DNA of 64,000 bases from Actinernus sp. WN-2022. Lineage: Eukaryota > Cnidaria > Anthozoa > Actiniaria > Actinernidae. This document shows positions 10,613-20,468 of the stretch, one piece after another. Where the stretch lies: contig JAOWCC010000274.1 of assembly GCA_030867875.1 (NCBI GenBank), positions 1 to 64,000 of the forward strand. The letters run 5' to 3'. Made by a program: the position numbers and the translations under genes. The notes beneath the pieces were generated by a model. That model searched no databases. It worked only from the letters and a program-made list of their open reading frames with translations, and was not told where the DNA came from. Each line of letters begins with the position of its first letter. Positions within the stretch are counted from its first letter, which is position 1.

Positions 10613-10790
10613 TGGTACTGTAAGGTACAATAGCGACGTTTCGTGTGTCGTCATCTATTGTCATTAATGTGCCAACCAGAGATCCATTGGTTCCTAACAC
10701 AAAGCGTGCTTTACAAATCATGGTTGGCACATAAGCATAACAATTGCAATGTTTATCAACACGAAACATCGCTATTGGCACACGATAACA
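10613..10790. mobile_element. Degenerate foldback (MITE-like)
   Basis: Nested inverted segments are seen: AATAGCGACGTTTCGTG near 10629 against CACGAAACATCGCTATT near 10760, and inside them TGTGCCAACCA (10668) against TGGTTGGCACA (10721). This suggests a roughly 175-bp inverted-repeat element. Confidence 0.55.
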
Positions 10791-12547
10791 AGGAGGAAGT
10801 AAGAGAAGAAGTGGAACGAGTGCTCAATTGCCCATGACCGAAATGATTAAAGGACTAGGTTCTAATGGTGTGCGCAATGCACCATGGGTATCGGTGTGCG
10901 AAGAAAAGTTACAACAAAAGGTCTACTAATCGGGGACACGGATTCCTCGGTTGAATAATTCGGGTTGGTTGGGTTTTGAGGAGGGAGGAAAACCGGAGAA
11001 CCCAGAGAAAAACCCTCGGAGCAAGGGCGAGATACTAATTATAACAAACGCAACTCACACATGGCTGCAGTTTCTCTTAAAAGGGTAAAACGTACAATTT
11101 CTCGGTTGTCTCCTCAGGATATTTCCAAGTGGTGAAGCGCGCTATGGTACCATGATAATCCTTAATGAAAACTGCGATCAGCCCCGACCAACGGTATTGT
11201 CAGGTTTGGAAAACAAAATTACGGAGCTTACGAATGTTTCCAACACCAAGAGTATATTACAGATAATAATAATATACTCCTGCCAATGCCCATGTTTAGA
11301 TATATATGGAGGTCTCGGTAATATTCAAGAAATCCGTCTTGAGAGAGTCTCTTCTTCCCTCATGATCTTTTGTTATTTTCGAGCCTGTCTACCCAAACTA
11401 TTAACCATGACGTACTGTACATATCATTAGAACCCAGTCCTTTTGTTATATCGGTAGTGGCCAATGGAAGCTCGTACTTAGGCAACTAGCCTCGCTTCCA
11501 TGCCTTATGAATAAGGTCAGTCATCTATCCTTTCGTAGCCATGGCAACAGTAGTTAGCAGAAGTCCAGGATTTCTTGCCCAATCAGTCGTAAAGCCAATT
11601 TAAAGGCAATTCAGAGTTGTTGCGATTCTAGCGGCGATATAAATTAATTTATTTGCTGCAGCAGCGGGGGATGCTAGCTCAAAAGTTGTTATTTGGTATC
11701 CACTTCTCTCACCTTCCTGTGTAGAAAGAGTGTGTTGAGCACACTTCTCTCACCTTCCTGTATAGAAAGAGTGTGTAGAGCACCCCTCTGGATGTACATT
11801 ACAAGTTTCAACAAGTATACTGTTGCAGTTTCAGTTTATTAAGTATCAACAAATAATATAGGCAAGCGTAACCCCGATATTGGCATTTAGTACAGCAATA
11901 CGCTAAACAACTAAATAAATAATAAAACAAACAAAAAACATTCAAGCCACAAAAAGCTAATGTGAATATTAAATGACTTCCTTGAACTGGTTAATATACC
12001 AATTAAGCTTGTACATTTGTTGCCAAATTCAGATCATGTGACAGCTCTCCAGAGGATTCAGTGCTTTGTTTTCTAATTAGAGGAATTTGTACATTTCCTC
12101 TTGGGATAGAGAAAAAACAAGAAAGCATTTAATACTCAATGAAAAAGTCAGGTGACCTGAATTGGGACAATAAATATACAAGCTACATCGGTCTATTGAA
12201 GATGCCTGTACAGTGTAGCTGGGTAGAGCATTCCAAATTGGTATATTGTTCTAATTAACTAACATAGAAAGAGTATTTATAAGCGTTGACAGAGGCAGAA
12301 ATATGTCTATAATGAAAGTCGACTGGAATGAAACTCGTTCCGGTATCATGTAAACATCCCCTAAGTCATATCCAGTTCTGTTTATGCAGGGTTATAAGTT
12401 TTGTTATCCTTTTAACGATTTAAACTTTTTCTTCTTGGTACATACAGTTCAATTTACGATCGATTTCATTTCCAGTTCGAATTACAGTCTCCATATTTAC
12501 ATTATACAGGCATTAGTCTGTAAGATATGTTGCAGGCAAAAAAAAAC
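10791..12547. other. Non-coding stretch with dispersed-repeat motifs
   Basis: No convincing gene. Around 10975-11030 lies a motif (GGAGGAAAACCGGAGAACCC, then AGAGAAAAACC) that I remember as part of a very common dispersed repeat in coral-type genomes. The rest is AT-rich single-copy-looking sequence. Confidence 0.5.
11701..11782. repeat. 41-bp direct repeat, two copies
   Basis: CACTTCTCTCACCTTCCTGT begins at 11701 and again at 11742, each followed by a GTAGAAAGAGTGTGT-type sequence. Confidence 0.8.
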
Positions 12548-12680
12548 GTCAGGTTAAATTTGTGCAAACTAGTTTATTTTTTTCAACCTAGTTTATTTTT
12601 TTCAACCTAGTTTGTTTTTTTCAACCTAGTTTTTTTTTTTAAACCTAGGTAATTTTTTTCAACCTAGTTTATTTTTGTTA
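12548..12680. repeat. AACCTAG array, left inverted copy
   Basis: About six copies of a 20-bp unit (TTTTTTCAACCTAGTTTA) follow TAAATTTGTGCAAACTAG. The same array in reverse complement ends at about 46295 (TAAATTTGTCCAAACTAG). The two face each other across both viral elements. Confidence 0.8.
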
Positions 12681-12853
12681 GATAGCAATCATTCTAAAAA
12701 GGGATCCTTTCTTTTTGGGCAGTCATAAAAAAAACCTCCCCTCCCTTCCCTTTTCTTTGTCCCACTATCGTCCTTCTACACCACTGCACCCTGAACCCCC
12801 CTTACCATCATTACATTAATTAATATCAGACATCATTATTACTTACTTGTATC

Positions 12854-12920
12854 ATCCCAGACGAGACTCGAACCCTGAACCATCGGCTTGGAAGACCAGA
12901 ACTTTACCACTTTACCACAG
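12854..12920 (-). pseudogene. tRNA-Gly(UCC)-like pseudogene or SINE head
   Basis: On the minus strand a TGGTAAAGTTCTGGTCTTCCAA segment resembles the D and anticodon arms of tRNA-Gly with a TCC anticodon. GGTTCGAGTC follows as a B-box-like T-loop. The T stem and the acceptor do not pair, so it is not a functional tRNA. Confidence 0.35.
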
Positions 12921-13449
12921 AAACATTCGATGACGTGGTAGCATTTAAATCACTATTATAACTACGACGTCAGGTCTTATGCAAATTATGTATTCACGCA
13001 TGTGCACTGCTAACGAAATCGGACTTTGAAAAATATAACACGGACGATAACACAGACGAAAATACAGACGAAGTTTGTGTTGACTCTGCGTTCTTTTATG
13101 AAAACTCAAGGGAAGTATATAAGAAACATATATTGTTTATAGATGATCAGGTTTACTTTACGACTCCACTCGTACTTCGAAACAAACTGTGAACCAAACC
13201 GACTTTTACAGAGTAATCACTGAGATAAATAGTATAAAAGCGAATCAACGCTAACATTGACTGCATGGAAGAAGACTTCTACGAAAGAGCTAAACAGTAT
13301 CTTAAAGTAACGAGTTCAAAGGGATCTTGGACTAAACCTCGTACTCGTTAGACTCAGCTTTCCAAATAGAATAACACGCTGTGGCTAGAACAAAATGGAA
13401 GTACGCATTCCAAAATAACGAACTTCTAACTCCTGACAATAAAGAAACA
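12921..13449. other. Flank left of E1
   Basis: Nothing coding or repetitive was recognised. Confidence 0.5.
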
Positions 13450-13454
13450 GTTTG
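13450..13454. repeat. Target-site duplication GTTTG (left of E1)
   Basis: GTTTG is repeated exactly at 29750-29754. Five bp is within the range made by retroviral-type integrases; typical Polintons give six. Confidence 0.85.
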
Positions 13455-13690
13455 AGTAGTATAGTCGGCGTCAAAATTATACCACTTTTTCTTGCACAAC
13501 AAAACTCAAAAAGTGAATTCGGAAATCCACTTTTTGAGTTTTGTTGCACAACAAAAAGTGGTATAAGTTTTGACGCCGACTATACTACTAGGGGGTACTA
13601 AGGGTCATTCAAATTGTCACTAGACATTCTTACACGTAAAAATCCAAACTTGATAACCCTATTAGAGATATGATTACATATAGTTATATC
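13455..13690. repeat. E1 left terminal inverted repeat with terminal palindrome
   Basis: It matches the reverse complement of 29514-29749. The outer 135 bp (13455-13589) is itself a near-perfect palindrome: it starts AGTAGTATAGTCGGCGTC and ends with the complement of that. The centre is GAATTCGGAAATCC, and the two arms differ at a few bases. The inner 101 bp contains TATAGTTATATC. Confidence 0.92.
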
Positions 13691-13742
13691 ACATCCTTAC
13701 ACATAAAAACCAAATTCGAGTATCTGTTGAAGCTATCCTAAC

Positions 13743-13754
13743 ATATAGTTATAT
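13743..13754 (+). promoter_or_regulatory. Promoter-like motif before E1 polB
   Basis: TATAGTTATATC ends 10 bp before the polB ATG (13765). The same core lies at 13681-13690 and in front of several other genes of both elements. A role in transcription initiation is inferred from position and recurrence. It is so close to the ATG that any leader would be very short. Confidence 0.6.
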
Positions 13755-13764
13755 CGAAGAGAGA

Positions 13765-16700
13765 ATGGCGAGACCACGTAGTGAGCCACTTTCACGGAGT
13801 CTAGCTCGAGAGGCAGGTGCTATTCTCGATGAGAGAGATGGAATGCTCGAGGGAGTGGAGATAGGCCGCCGTACTATTCGATGGCGCTTCTTCCAAGGTG
13901 TGGCAGGAGATTTGACTCCTAGGATCATGGAAAAGTTAGTTGCAAAGGTAACCACCAGCTTCTACCTGCGCTACAGCTACACCTATCGCATTCGCAATGT
14001 CAATGACGGGCGTGTGATGCTATTCTCCAAGACTGTCCCAGGCTCTCCATGGGTGAACATCCTAGGAGATGCAGAAGAGTGGATCAATAGCAAAGAGCTA
14101 TCTCGATTGAATCCTGACAACATCAATCGACCAAATACCCAATGGGCCTTCGTTCGTTGGATATATGTGGATGTCAAGGTCGTGATCGATCGTCAGCTTC
14201 TGTTGGGAACAGGCCCACTACCCCAATGGCTTCGCCATAAGAAAGGAATGCTTGCCCTTGATCGATATGGTGACAACCTATGTCTGTGGCGCTGCCTTGC
14301 CATGCATGAAGGAGCAAGAGTAGATAGGTGTTGCGTCAAAGCTCGAAAACTTGCCCAGGACTTCTATCGCCTGACAGCGCCCACACAAGACGTTCCCAGA
14401 ACTTCCATAGACCAGCTGGAGGAAGTCGAGTTGCACTTTGGAATCGGTATTCGGGTGTACGAACCTACGGAGGATGGCGCTTGGCATCTGATGCGACATG
14501 CAGCTCACTACAAGCATACGATGACGATTGGGATATACATGTACGAAGGACATGCTTTCTACATCAAGAACATCAACAAGCTAGGGAGTGTCTACGTATG
14601 TAACGATTGTAAGCAACGGTTCACGAAAACCTCAGACCTTCAACGCCATGCAGATCGTTGCAGGCGTGGAGAAACGAAGATTGTTTGCCCCGGAAAAATA
14701 ATCACAGTACCTCAGTCGGCATACGAAAAAGCCTTCTGGCCAGAGAGCACAGCCAGCAAAGTCGCTCTATGCTGGTTGGAACGCGAAACCGAAAGGATTG
14801 GGCAACACATTCATCATGCAGCTTGTGGGCATGGTGGAGAGCATTGGCTAGAAGGAGCGCCAGTTGACGGCTACGAACCTATTTCGAAAACCATCTTCCA
14901 ATTTCATGGATGCTATTTCCATGGCTGTCCGAAATGTTTCCCTAGGGAAAGAGCTCTCTACCGTAAAACTTGTGAAAGAACGGCAAAGCTACAAGGAGCT
15001 GGTTATACAGTAGTGGAAGCTTGGGGCTGCTCCACAAAGAAGAAGAACAAACCGGTTCCCACACCAACGCAAACTGTCTACCCACACTTCATAGTTTACG
15101 ATTTCGAAGCCTATCTCGATACAACGAAAGGAAGACAACCAACAGACCACCTGACCATCGAAAACGTCCATGTCCCAATATCAGTATCAATTGCCGACAC
15201 GTACGATCGAACACCAACCCACATCTGTCGACGCAATCCAAAAGAACTCATCGAAGCCTTCGTCGAAGAACTCCAGCAAAGAGCAGAGACAATCCAAGTA
15301 GCTATGGCAAGATGGTACAGGCTAGATACACTCAAATTCTCCTTCGACACCCTACCAAAGGGACAACAAGCGAAGATCGACGAATGGATCGGTCAAGTTC
15401 CAGTATTGGGATTCAACTCTGGAAGGTACGATCTCAATCTGATCAGGGAGCACTTCGTAGGAACCATTGCCGACACCTGTACAAAAGTCCGGGTGGCAAA
15501 GAAAGCCAACACCACTATGTTTCTCTTGACTCCCGATTTCCGTTTCCTCGATGTGATGAACTACCTTGGACCAGGTACTTCCTACGAACGTTGGATCACT
15601 GCCTATGGATGCGAGTTGCAAAAGAGTTTCTTCCCATATGAGTGGTTCGACTCTCCCGACAAGTTGGATCACGTTGGATTACCAGACTATCCAGAGTGGG
15701 GTTCGAAGTTGAAAAGAGAACACCTACTATCTAGGTCAGAGTTCGAAGACTGTAAGCGCACCTTTCTCGACAAAGGAATGGAAACCTTTGCAGACTGGCT
15801 ACGATACTACAACAACCTAGACGTAGTTCCATTCCTAGAGGCACTCGAAAAGATGCGAGATTTCTATCACGAGAAAGGAGTAGACATGCTGAAAGACGCA
15901 GTGTCCATTCCAGGAGTCTCACTACAGTTCCTGCTTCGAGGTAGTGTAGAAAGGGGAGCTGAGATGTACGCTCCAAGTAAGGAAGCCTACCACATGCTGA
16001 AAGACGCTGTCGTGGGAGGTCCAAGCATAGTGTTCACCAGACTCCACGAAGCGGGAAAAACTAAGATTCGTAGTCACCAAGGTGGAACCAAGGTGTGTCG
16101 CAAGATTCTTGGATATGATGCCAACGCCCTATATCTTTCCACGATGGAATTCGAAATGCCTTGTGGAAAAGAAGAGGTCATTCACTACGATGAGCCAGGT
16201 CTAGAAGCCGAAGGATTTGTCGAATGTCTACAAAATGGTTCGTGGTTTGGATATGCAGAAGTAGACATTGAGATACCAAAGAAATTGTGGAAGAAATTTG
16301 AGGAGATGCCACCCTTCTTCTACAACAAGAAAATCCCCAAGAAAGCAATTCCTCCACAAATGTTGGCCTACCTCACAAAGACAGGTAGAAAGCTCAGCGA
16401 GGAAACAAAGCTAGTTGGGAGTCTCTCTGGAAAGAAGTTGCTCCTCTATGAGCCTCTATTACGTTGGTATGTAGATCATGGCGCAGTGATCACTGCTGTC
16501 TACCGTACAATAGAATACGAACCCAAAGAAATCTTCGGTTGGTTCGTAGACCAGGTCACCGAGGCACGTCGTATGGGAGATGAAGACAAAGGTGAGGCTT
16601 TGCTGGCAGATGTGTTCAAGCTGCTAGGAAACAGTGCTTATGGAAAGTTGCTCGAAGACTTGGGACGCCAAACAAAGGTCACCTATACAAAAGATGAGAA

Positions 16701-17361
16701 GATTGTGGACAAAGCCTTGCGAAGTGTTTGGTTCGAAGACCTGGAAGAGATTGGCGAGACATACGAACTCGAGAGTAGGAAGGACCAGATCCGAATCAAA
16801 CGCCCTTTCCAAGTAGGTATCGCTGTGTACCAGCTCGCAAAGCTGCGTATGCTTGAGTTCTACTACGACTTCCTCGACAAGTACATCGATCGCAAGGACT
16901 TCGAATACATCCAGATGGACACGGACAGTGCGTACATTGCCATCTCAGGAAATAGCCTCGATGAGGTTGTAAGATCAGACCTACGAGAGGATTTCGAAGC
17001 CGAAAGGAAGGAATGGCTAGCTTGGGACAAGTGGAGCAGTCGTACCCCAGGACTCTTCAAACTCGAATTCGAAGGACAGCGCGCCATTGCCCTATGCTCG
17101 AAAGCCTACTACGTCGATACGGGTGGCAGCAAGAAGTATTCCGTCAAAGGTATGTCTAGGCGGCACAACGACATTTCGTGGGATCGATTCGAAGCAGCCC
17201 TCCAGGGTAGTATCGACACGGCGAAGAACCGAGGCTTCCGACTATTGCCAGAAGGTATAGCAACCTACGAACAACGGAAGCTTGGGCTATCGGCTTACTA
17301 CGACAAAAGACACGTTCTTCCCGATGGAATCCACACCGAGCCAATAGAGTACGCTGTCTAG
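13765..17361 (+). CDS. polB: Family-B DNA polymerase (Polinton/adintovirus type), E1
   Basis: This 1198-aa enzyme is predicted to replicate the viral genome, and the family is protein-primed. An N-terminal region of about 400 residues includes an OTU-like NLCLWRCLAMHEGAR segment (about 174), a C2H2-like finger (VCNDCKQRF...HADRC, about 278-300) and FQFHGCYFHGCPKC (about 380-394), a motif common in Polinton polymerases. The 3'-5' exonuclease follows: Exo I YDFEAYL (about 445), Exo II GFNSGRYDLNLI (about 547), Exo III YYNNLDVVPF (about 681). Polymerase motif A is GYDANALYLSTMEF (about 782), B is KLLGNSAYGKL (about 953), C is MDTDSAYI (about 1050), and KAYY is near 1113. All catalytic Asp residues are present. 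The stop overlaps the integrase stop by four bases, tail to tail. Confidence 0.95.
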   Translation: MARPRSEPLSRSLAREAGAILDERDGMLEGVEIGRRTIRWRFFQGVAGDLTPRIMEKLVAKVTTSFYLRYSYTYRIRNVNDGRVMLFSKTVPGSPWVNILGDAEEWINSKELSRLNPDNINRPNTQWAFVRWIYVDVKVVIDRQLLLGTGPLPQWLRHKKGMLALDRYGDNLCLWRCLAMHEGARVDRCCVKARKLAQDFYRLTAPTQDVPRTSIDQLEEVELHFGIGIRVYEPTEDGAWHLMRHAAHYKHTMTIGIYMYEGHAFYIKNINKLGSVYVCNDCKQRFTKTSDLQRHADRCRRGETKIVCPGKIITVPQSAYEKAFWPESTASKVALCWLERETERIGQHIHHAACGHGGEHWLEGAPVDGYEPISKTIFQFHGCYFHGCPKCFPRERALYRKTCERTAKLQGAGYTVVEAWGCSTKKKNKPVPTPTQTVYPHFIVYDFEAYLDTTKGRQPTDHLTIENVHVPISVSIADTYDRTPTHICRRNPKELIEAFVEELQQRAETIQVAMARWYRLDTLKFSFDTLPKGQQAKIDEWIGQVPVLGFNSGRYDLNLIREHFVGTIADTCTKVRVAKKANTTMFLLTPDFRFLDVMNYLGPGTSYERWITAYGCELQKSFFPYEWFDSPDKLDHVGLPDYPEWGSKLKREHLLSRSEFEDCKRTFLDKGMETFADWLRYYNNLDVVPFLEALEKMRDFYHEKGVDMLKDAVSIPGVSLQFLLRGSVERGAEMYAPSKEAYHMLKDAVVGGPSIVFTRLHEAGKTKIRSHQGGTKVCRKILGYDANALYLSTMEFEMPCGKEEVIHYDEPGLEAEGFVECLQNGSWFGYAEVDIEIPKKLWKKFEEMPPFFYNKKIPKKAIPPQMLAYLTKTGRKLSEETKLVGSLSGKKLLLYEPLLRWYVDHGAVITAVYRTIEYEPKEIFGWFVDQVTEARRMGDEDKGEALLADVFKLLGNSAYGKLLEDLGRQTKVTYTKDEKIVDKALRSVWFEDLEEIGETYELESRKDQIRIKRPFQVGIAVYQLAKLRMLEFYYDFLDKYIDRKDFEYIQMDTDSAYIAISGNSLDEVVRSDLREDFEAERKEWLAWDKWSSRTPGLFKLEFEGQRAIALCSKAYYVDTGGSKKYSVKGMSRRHNDISWDRFEAALQGSIDTAKNRGFRLLPEGIATYEQRKLGLSAYYDKRHVLPDGIHTEPIEYAV

Positions 17362-18410
17362 CGCTTGGGTACAAACAGAATTCCTTTTGGTGGTAGTTCC
17401 GTATCCCTAGGAACAACTTGTAGCTCTTCACGAACGAATCCACGTTTGGGTGCATTCTTCTCCCCTTCTCGCTTCACAAGGTAGTACAACACAGGCTGTC
17501 CCGAAGATACTACACTTCGCGAAATGGTGTATATCTGCAAACTCCACACAGGATCAGTAGCTCTACGTTTTTCACCTCCTTCCAATTCTCCTGGTGCATA
17601 GAGATATCGAACTAGAACGTCGAATGATAGACGCTCTTCTCTCAATCCAACGGTGCGCGAATACGTAGGAGTCTTCAGATCTACTTGTTGCGTCACTACA
17701 GAATTCGAAGGCTCCTTTCCTGTAAGTCGAGTCACCTCACTGTTCAAGGCTTTGATAACCATTGGTAAACGAACTACCCATTCTCTACTACGCTCATCTG
17801 ATCCTTCCGAAGTAAGTACCATCTCTTGTGCATACTGATACCCAAACAATCTCTCGGCTAGAGTTCTATTTGCTCGTTCGACGAAGCCTTGCGCTCTATG
17901 ATTACCAGCCTCACCTCGTTGAACTTTCGTACCATGTAGTTCTAGAGTTTCAGACATACGTCCCATGAATTCTCTACCAGGGTCTACTTGCAACGTCTTT
18001 GGCCATTCGAGTGGACTACGTTTATAGATTCGTTCGAATGCCGCAGAAACTTCACCACTATCTTTCGAAGCTAAAGGTTCGGCTTCTTTGTATCGAGAAG
18101 CTACGTCGATTACTACCAATGCGTACTTGTATAGCTTCCGTCCACGCCCAGGTCGATCGTGTGGTAGAAATATCAAATCAGCTTGGTGGACTTCATTTGG
18201 TTTCGATACAGTCCAATGTGGTCGTGGAATGTGTTTTGGTGGTGGTAGATATATTTGCCACATAGATTGCTTTTCCAACCAACTCCTAGCCACGTCTTCT
18301 GATGCTTTCGCTGCTACCGATAGCTTACCAATTGCAGAGTGACCTTTCCAATAGCCCATAGGACCATAGAAGATATTCGCAAGTTTAGAATCCATCATAC
18401 ATCTATACAT
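17358..18410 (-). CDS. int: Retroviral-type (Polinton) integrase, E1
   Basis: A 350-aa protein from the ATG at 18410 (MYRCMMDS). Frames further upstream run into the poly-A/T hairpin and are not credible. The rve-type core shows Asp78 (HQADLIF), Asp143 (LQVDPGREF) and Glu178 (GFVERANRT), the classic D,D-35-E spacing. An N-terminal helical part precedes it (KASEDVARSWLEKQ). A C-terminal SH3/chromo-like part (VLVRYLYAPGELEGGEK, then GFVREELQVVP) follows. It should insert the element and make the 5-bp duplication. It is convergent with polB. No break seen. Confidence 0.93.
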   Translation of the reverse strand: MYRCMMDSKLANIFYGPMGYWKGHSAIGKLSVAAKASEDVARSWLEKQSMWQIYLPPPKHIPRPHWTVSKPNEVHQADLIFLPHDRPGRGRKLYKYALVVIDVASRYKEAEPLASKDSGEVSAAFERIYKRSPLEWPKTLQVDPGREFMGRMSETLELHGTKVQRGEAGNHRAQGFVERANRTLAERLFGYQYAQEMVLTSEGSDERSREWVVRLPMVIKALNSEVTRLTGKEPSNSVVTQQVDLKTPTYSRTVGLREERLSFDVLVRYLYAPGELEGGEKRRATDPVWSLQIYTISRSVVSSGQPVLYYLVKREGEKNAPKRGFVREELQVVPRDTELPPKGILFVPKR

Positions 18411-18428
18411 TCTAACCTTCAACAGATG

Positions 18429-18508
18429 AAAAAAAAAAAAAAAAAAAAAAGAATAAGAACCAGGCCTCATTCCTTTCTTTTTTTTTTTTTTTTTCTTTTT
18501 TTTTTTTT
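18429..18508. terminator. A-tract/T-tract hairpin, degenerate, E1
   Basis: A run of A, a short centre (GAATAAGAACCAGGCCTCATTC) and a long T run form a hairpin just upstream of the integrase start. It sits on the 3' side of the minus-strand operon-like block. The centre differs from the other four family members (27554, 28275, 35210, 44027). Confidence 0.5.
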
Positions 18509-18945
18509 AGTAGTAACCTAGTAGTAGCCTAGTAGTAGCTTAGTAGTAGCTTAGTAGTAACCTAGTAGTAGCTAGTAGTAGCTTAGTAGTAATCTAGTAG
18601 TAGCCTAGTAGTAGCTTAGTAGCTAGTAGTAACTTAGTAGTAACTTAGTAGTAGCTTAGTAGTAACCTAGTAGTAGCTAGTAGTAGCTTAGTAGTAATCT
18701 AGTAGTAGCCTAGTAGTAGCTTAGTAGCTAGTAGTAACTTAGTAGTAACTTAGTAGTAGCTAGTAGTAGCTAGTAGTAGCTTAGTAGTAGCTTACTAGTA
18801 GCTTAGTAGTAGCTTACTAGTAGCTTACTAGTAGCTTACTAGTAGCTTACTAGTAGCTTACTAGTAGCTTACTAGTAGCTTACTAGTAGCTTACTAGTAG
18901 CTTACTAGTAGCTTAGTAGTAGCTTAGTAGTAGTACCTAGTACGT
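18509..18945. repeat. TAGTAGCTTAC-type tandem array, E1
   Basis: About 435 bp of TAGTAG/CTTAGTAGTAACC and AGCTTACTAGT repeats between the integrase and the next gene. E2 has a shorter, diverged counterpart (35278-35470). All frames are low-complexity. Confidence 0.85.
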
Positions 18946-18979
18946 TTCTATAGCCATTTACTAATAGCGTATCCAACGC

Positions 18980-19378
18980 CTAGCATTCCACCACCGACGT
19001 AGAGCAACTCACCAGTCTTCTGATTGTTTGAGGGTCGGTAGTAGTCAGATAAGTGGGGTTTTTCAGCTCTTTGAGCCGTTTAAGCGCCTTACGTAACTTA
19101 TCGGATCGCACGAAGGATTCGTTGGTATCTCTTTGATCGTTGCGTGCGTTGCGTTCAAGATCTTCCTGCTTTTGTGCATAGTCGTATCGTCTTTGACGTT
19201 CGATTCTATACGCTTTCATTTCGCGTTCTAGTTTTTCGACGGTCCTATCGTGTCTCTCTCGTTCCGTATCTACATCACCCTTTCCAATCATTCTAGCTAG
19301 TATGCCACCACCAGTAAATGCCGTTGCATTCAAGATAGCCCCGAAAATAGACATTCCAATAGCTGCTACCGTCACCAT
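18980..19378 (-). pseudogene. Coiled-coil/membrane protein (142-aa family), C-terminus frameshifted, E1
   Basis: 132 aa. An N-terminal hydrophobic, Gly-rich segment (GMSIFGAILNATAFTGGG) is followed by a charged coiled coil (ERERHDRTVEKLEREM). The E2 homologue ends with SDYYKPSNNQKTGELLYV and a second hydrophobic segment. In E1 the same DNA (18962-19050) is read out of frame, so the tail is lost. I remember this architecture (SDYY.PS...K.GE.L..G followed by a membrane helix) from cnidarian virus-like proteins of unknown function. Probably a virion membrane protein. Confidence 0.65.
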
Positions 19379-19587
19379 TACGGTATGATCTTTTGTTTCT
19401 CAAGATATTGTTTTGCGTATAAGCTACCAAGTATCACGGCAGTCCACTTTGCGTAATTCACTAGGGAAGAAGAAGGATCGCTAAGCATAGATTCCTTGGT
19501 AGTCTTTTTTACGATCCACCCAATACCAGAAGCGAGTCCAACAATTATAGATGCATCGGTTGCCGTCTTCATCAATTCCTTATCCAT
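19378..19587 (-). CDS. Small membrane protein, 69 aa, E1
   Basis: MDKELMKTATDASIIVGLAS begins a hydrophobic helix (residues about 12-28), and a second hydrophobic stretch covers about 45-60. The DPSSSLVNYAKWTAV pattern recurs in small proteins I recall next to the 142-aa family in cnidarian genomes. The stop touches the start of the next gene, which suggests co-transcription or very tight packing. E2 has a 68-aa intact copy. Function unknown. Confidence 0.75.
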   Translation of the reverse strand: MDKELMKTATDASIIVGLASGIGWIVKKTTKESMLSDPSSSLVNYAKWTAVILGSLYAKQYLEKQKIIP

Positions 19588-19624
19588 CTCAACATATATA
19601 AGTATGGTCTCGAGTCTTTAAGTG

Positions 19625-19975
19625 TTACTCCATGTCTAGTGCCGTTGGCTTTACCGGAGCTGCAGGTTGTGTCGTGCTAACGGCGGCAGCTCGAGTGTTA
19701 CCATCTACATACTTCTTGTACGCAAAGTACGTGCCAAACAATGTAGCGCCAGTACCGATGACTGCGAGGATAGTCAGGTTTTCGACCCGACCTTTCTCTA
19801 CGTCGACTTCTTTGCATGATTCGCTTTCGCGCGTCAACTCTCTCTTCTGAGCTTCTCTAGCGAGCTTGTTGCTTAATGCTAGTACCTTTCCAGCTGCAAC
19901 GCGCTTTGGGTTTTTTACCTTAGTTGGTGCAGTCGTCGGAGGATTCGCAGTTATCTGATCCGTCTGTCCTTCCAT
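19625..19975 (-). CDS. Single-pass membrane protein with KNPKRVAAGK motif, 116 aa, E1
   Basis: The ATG at 19975 is chosen because E2 starts at the same place; a longer frame to 20011 is not conserved. A basic motif (KNPKRVAAGKVLALSNKLA, about residues 20-38) is followed by an acidic/basic stretch, one transmembrane helix (NLTILAVIGTGATLFGTYFA, about 65-84) and a Pro/Ala/Thr tail ending DME. The start lies inside the upstream gene (56-bp overlap). I remember the pKRVAAGK-plus-helix layout from other such elements. A role as a minor virion protein is inference. Confidence 0.75.
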   Translation of the reverse strand: MEGQTDQITANPPTTAPTKVKNPKRVAAGKVLALSNKLAREAQKRELTRESESCKEVDVEKGRVENLTILAVIGTGATLFGTYFAYKKYVDGNTRAAAVSTTQPAAPVKPTALDME

Positions 19976-20468
19976 CTTGATTCGATATAGTAGGTATATG
20001 TGGAGGTTCAACAGTTGTACCAGGAATGACTACGTGACCAGATATGTGGAATAGGACGCTAGCTAGAGCTACAAGGCGACCTGCTTTGAGCGATAGTAGA
20101 CCAGTCGCAGCACTGATTTCATTGCGGATTAGAGGGTCTTCTTGTAGGTCCTTGATCAGTGCTTCTTGAGAATCTATTGGTACTAGGTAGGCAACTAGGC
20201 GGGTAGCTAGACGTGTCACGCCGTCGACTAAGCCTTTCGTTACTTGCTGAGCTAGGACGGCCTGATACCTCCTATACAACTTGTCTATTTCTTTCTCAGG
20301 AAGTCTAGAGATGTCTCCTAGAGAAAAGTTCTTACCTAAGTATTCTTTCGTTACGCCTGTTGCGGCTAAGATCGAAAGTGATTCACGATTGTCCGATGCA
20401 ACGTCTATGTCGGTTGGTGGTGGACCTGTTACATCCTCACCGAATATCTCGAGTATTTCTTTATCCAT
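19920..20468 (-). CDS. Conserved 182-aa structural-type protein, E1
   Basis: MDKEILEIFGEDVTGPPP begins the protein. A helical domain follows (FSLGDISRLPEKEIDKLYRR, then VTKGLVDGVTRLATRLVAYL), and then AGRLVALASVLFHISGH, which looks membrane-active. In E1 it is a separate gene overlapping the ATPase stop by eight bases. In E2 the two are one frame. The ILE.FGEDVT start and the RY.AVL..rVT..LVD core are familiar from cnidarian element proteins; function unknown. Confidence 0.75.
   Translation of the reverse strand: MDKEILEIFGEDVTGPPPTDIDVASDNRESLSILAATGVTKEYLGKNFSLGDISRLPEKEIDKLYRRYQAVLAQQVTKGLVDGVTRLATRLVAYLVPIDSQEALIKDLQEDPLIRNEISAATGLLSLKAGRLVALASVLFHISGHVVIPGTTVEPPHIPTISNQDGRTDGSDNCESSDDCTN

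Noticed and set aside
10252..10623. 123-codon open frame
   Set aside because: No recognisable motif, ends inside a foldback repeat, and composition resembles surrounding non-coding DNA.
13455..13589. Terminal palindromes as independent MITEs
   Set aside because: They lie exactly at the TIR tips inside the target duplication at all four ends, so they belong to the elements.
14328..16816. Alternative-frame and antisense frames inside polB
   Set aside because: Shadows of a long conserved coding sequence; the same shadows occur in E2 without their own conservation.
17358..18470. Integrase extended to a start at 18470
   Set aside because: The extension translates the poly-A/T hairpin; the ATG at 18410 matches E2.
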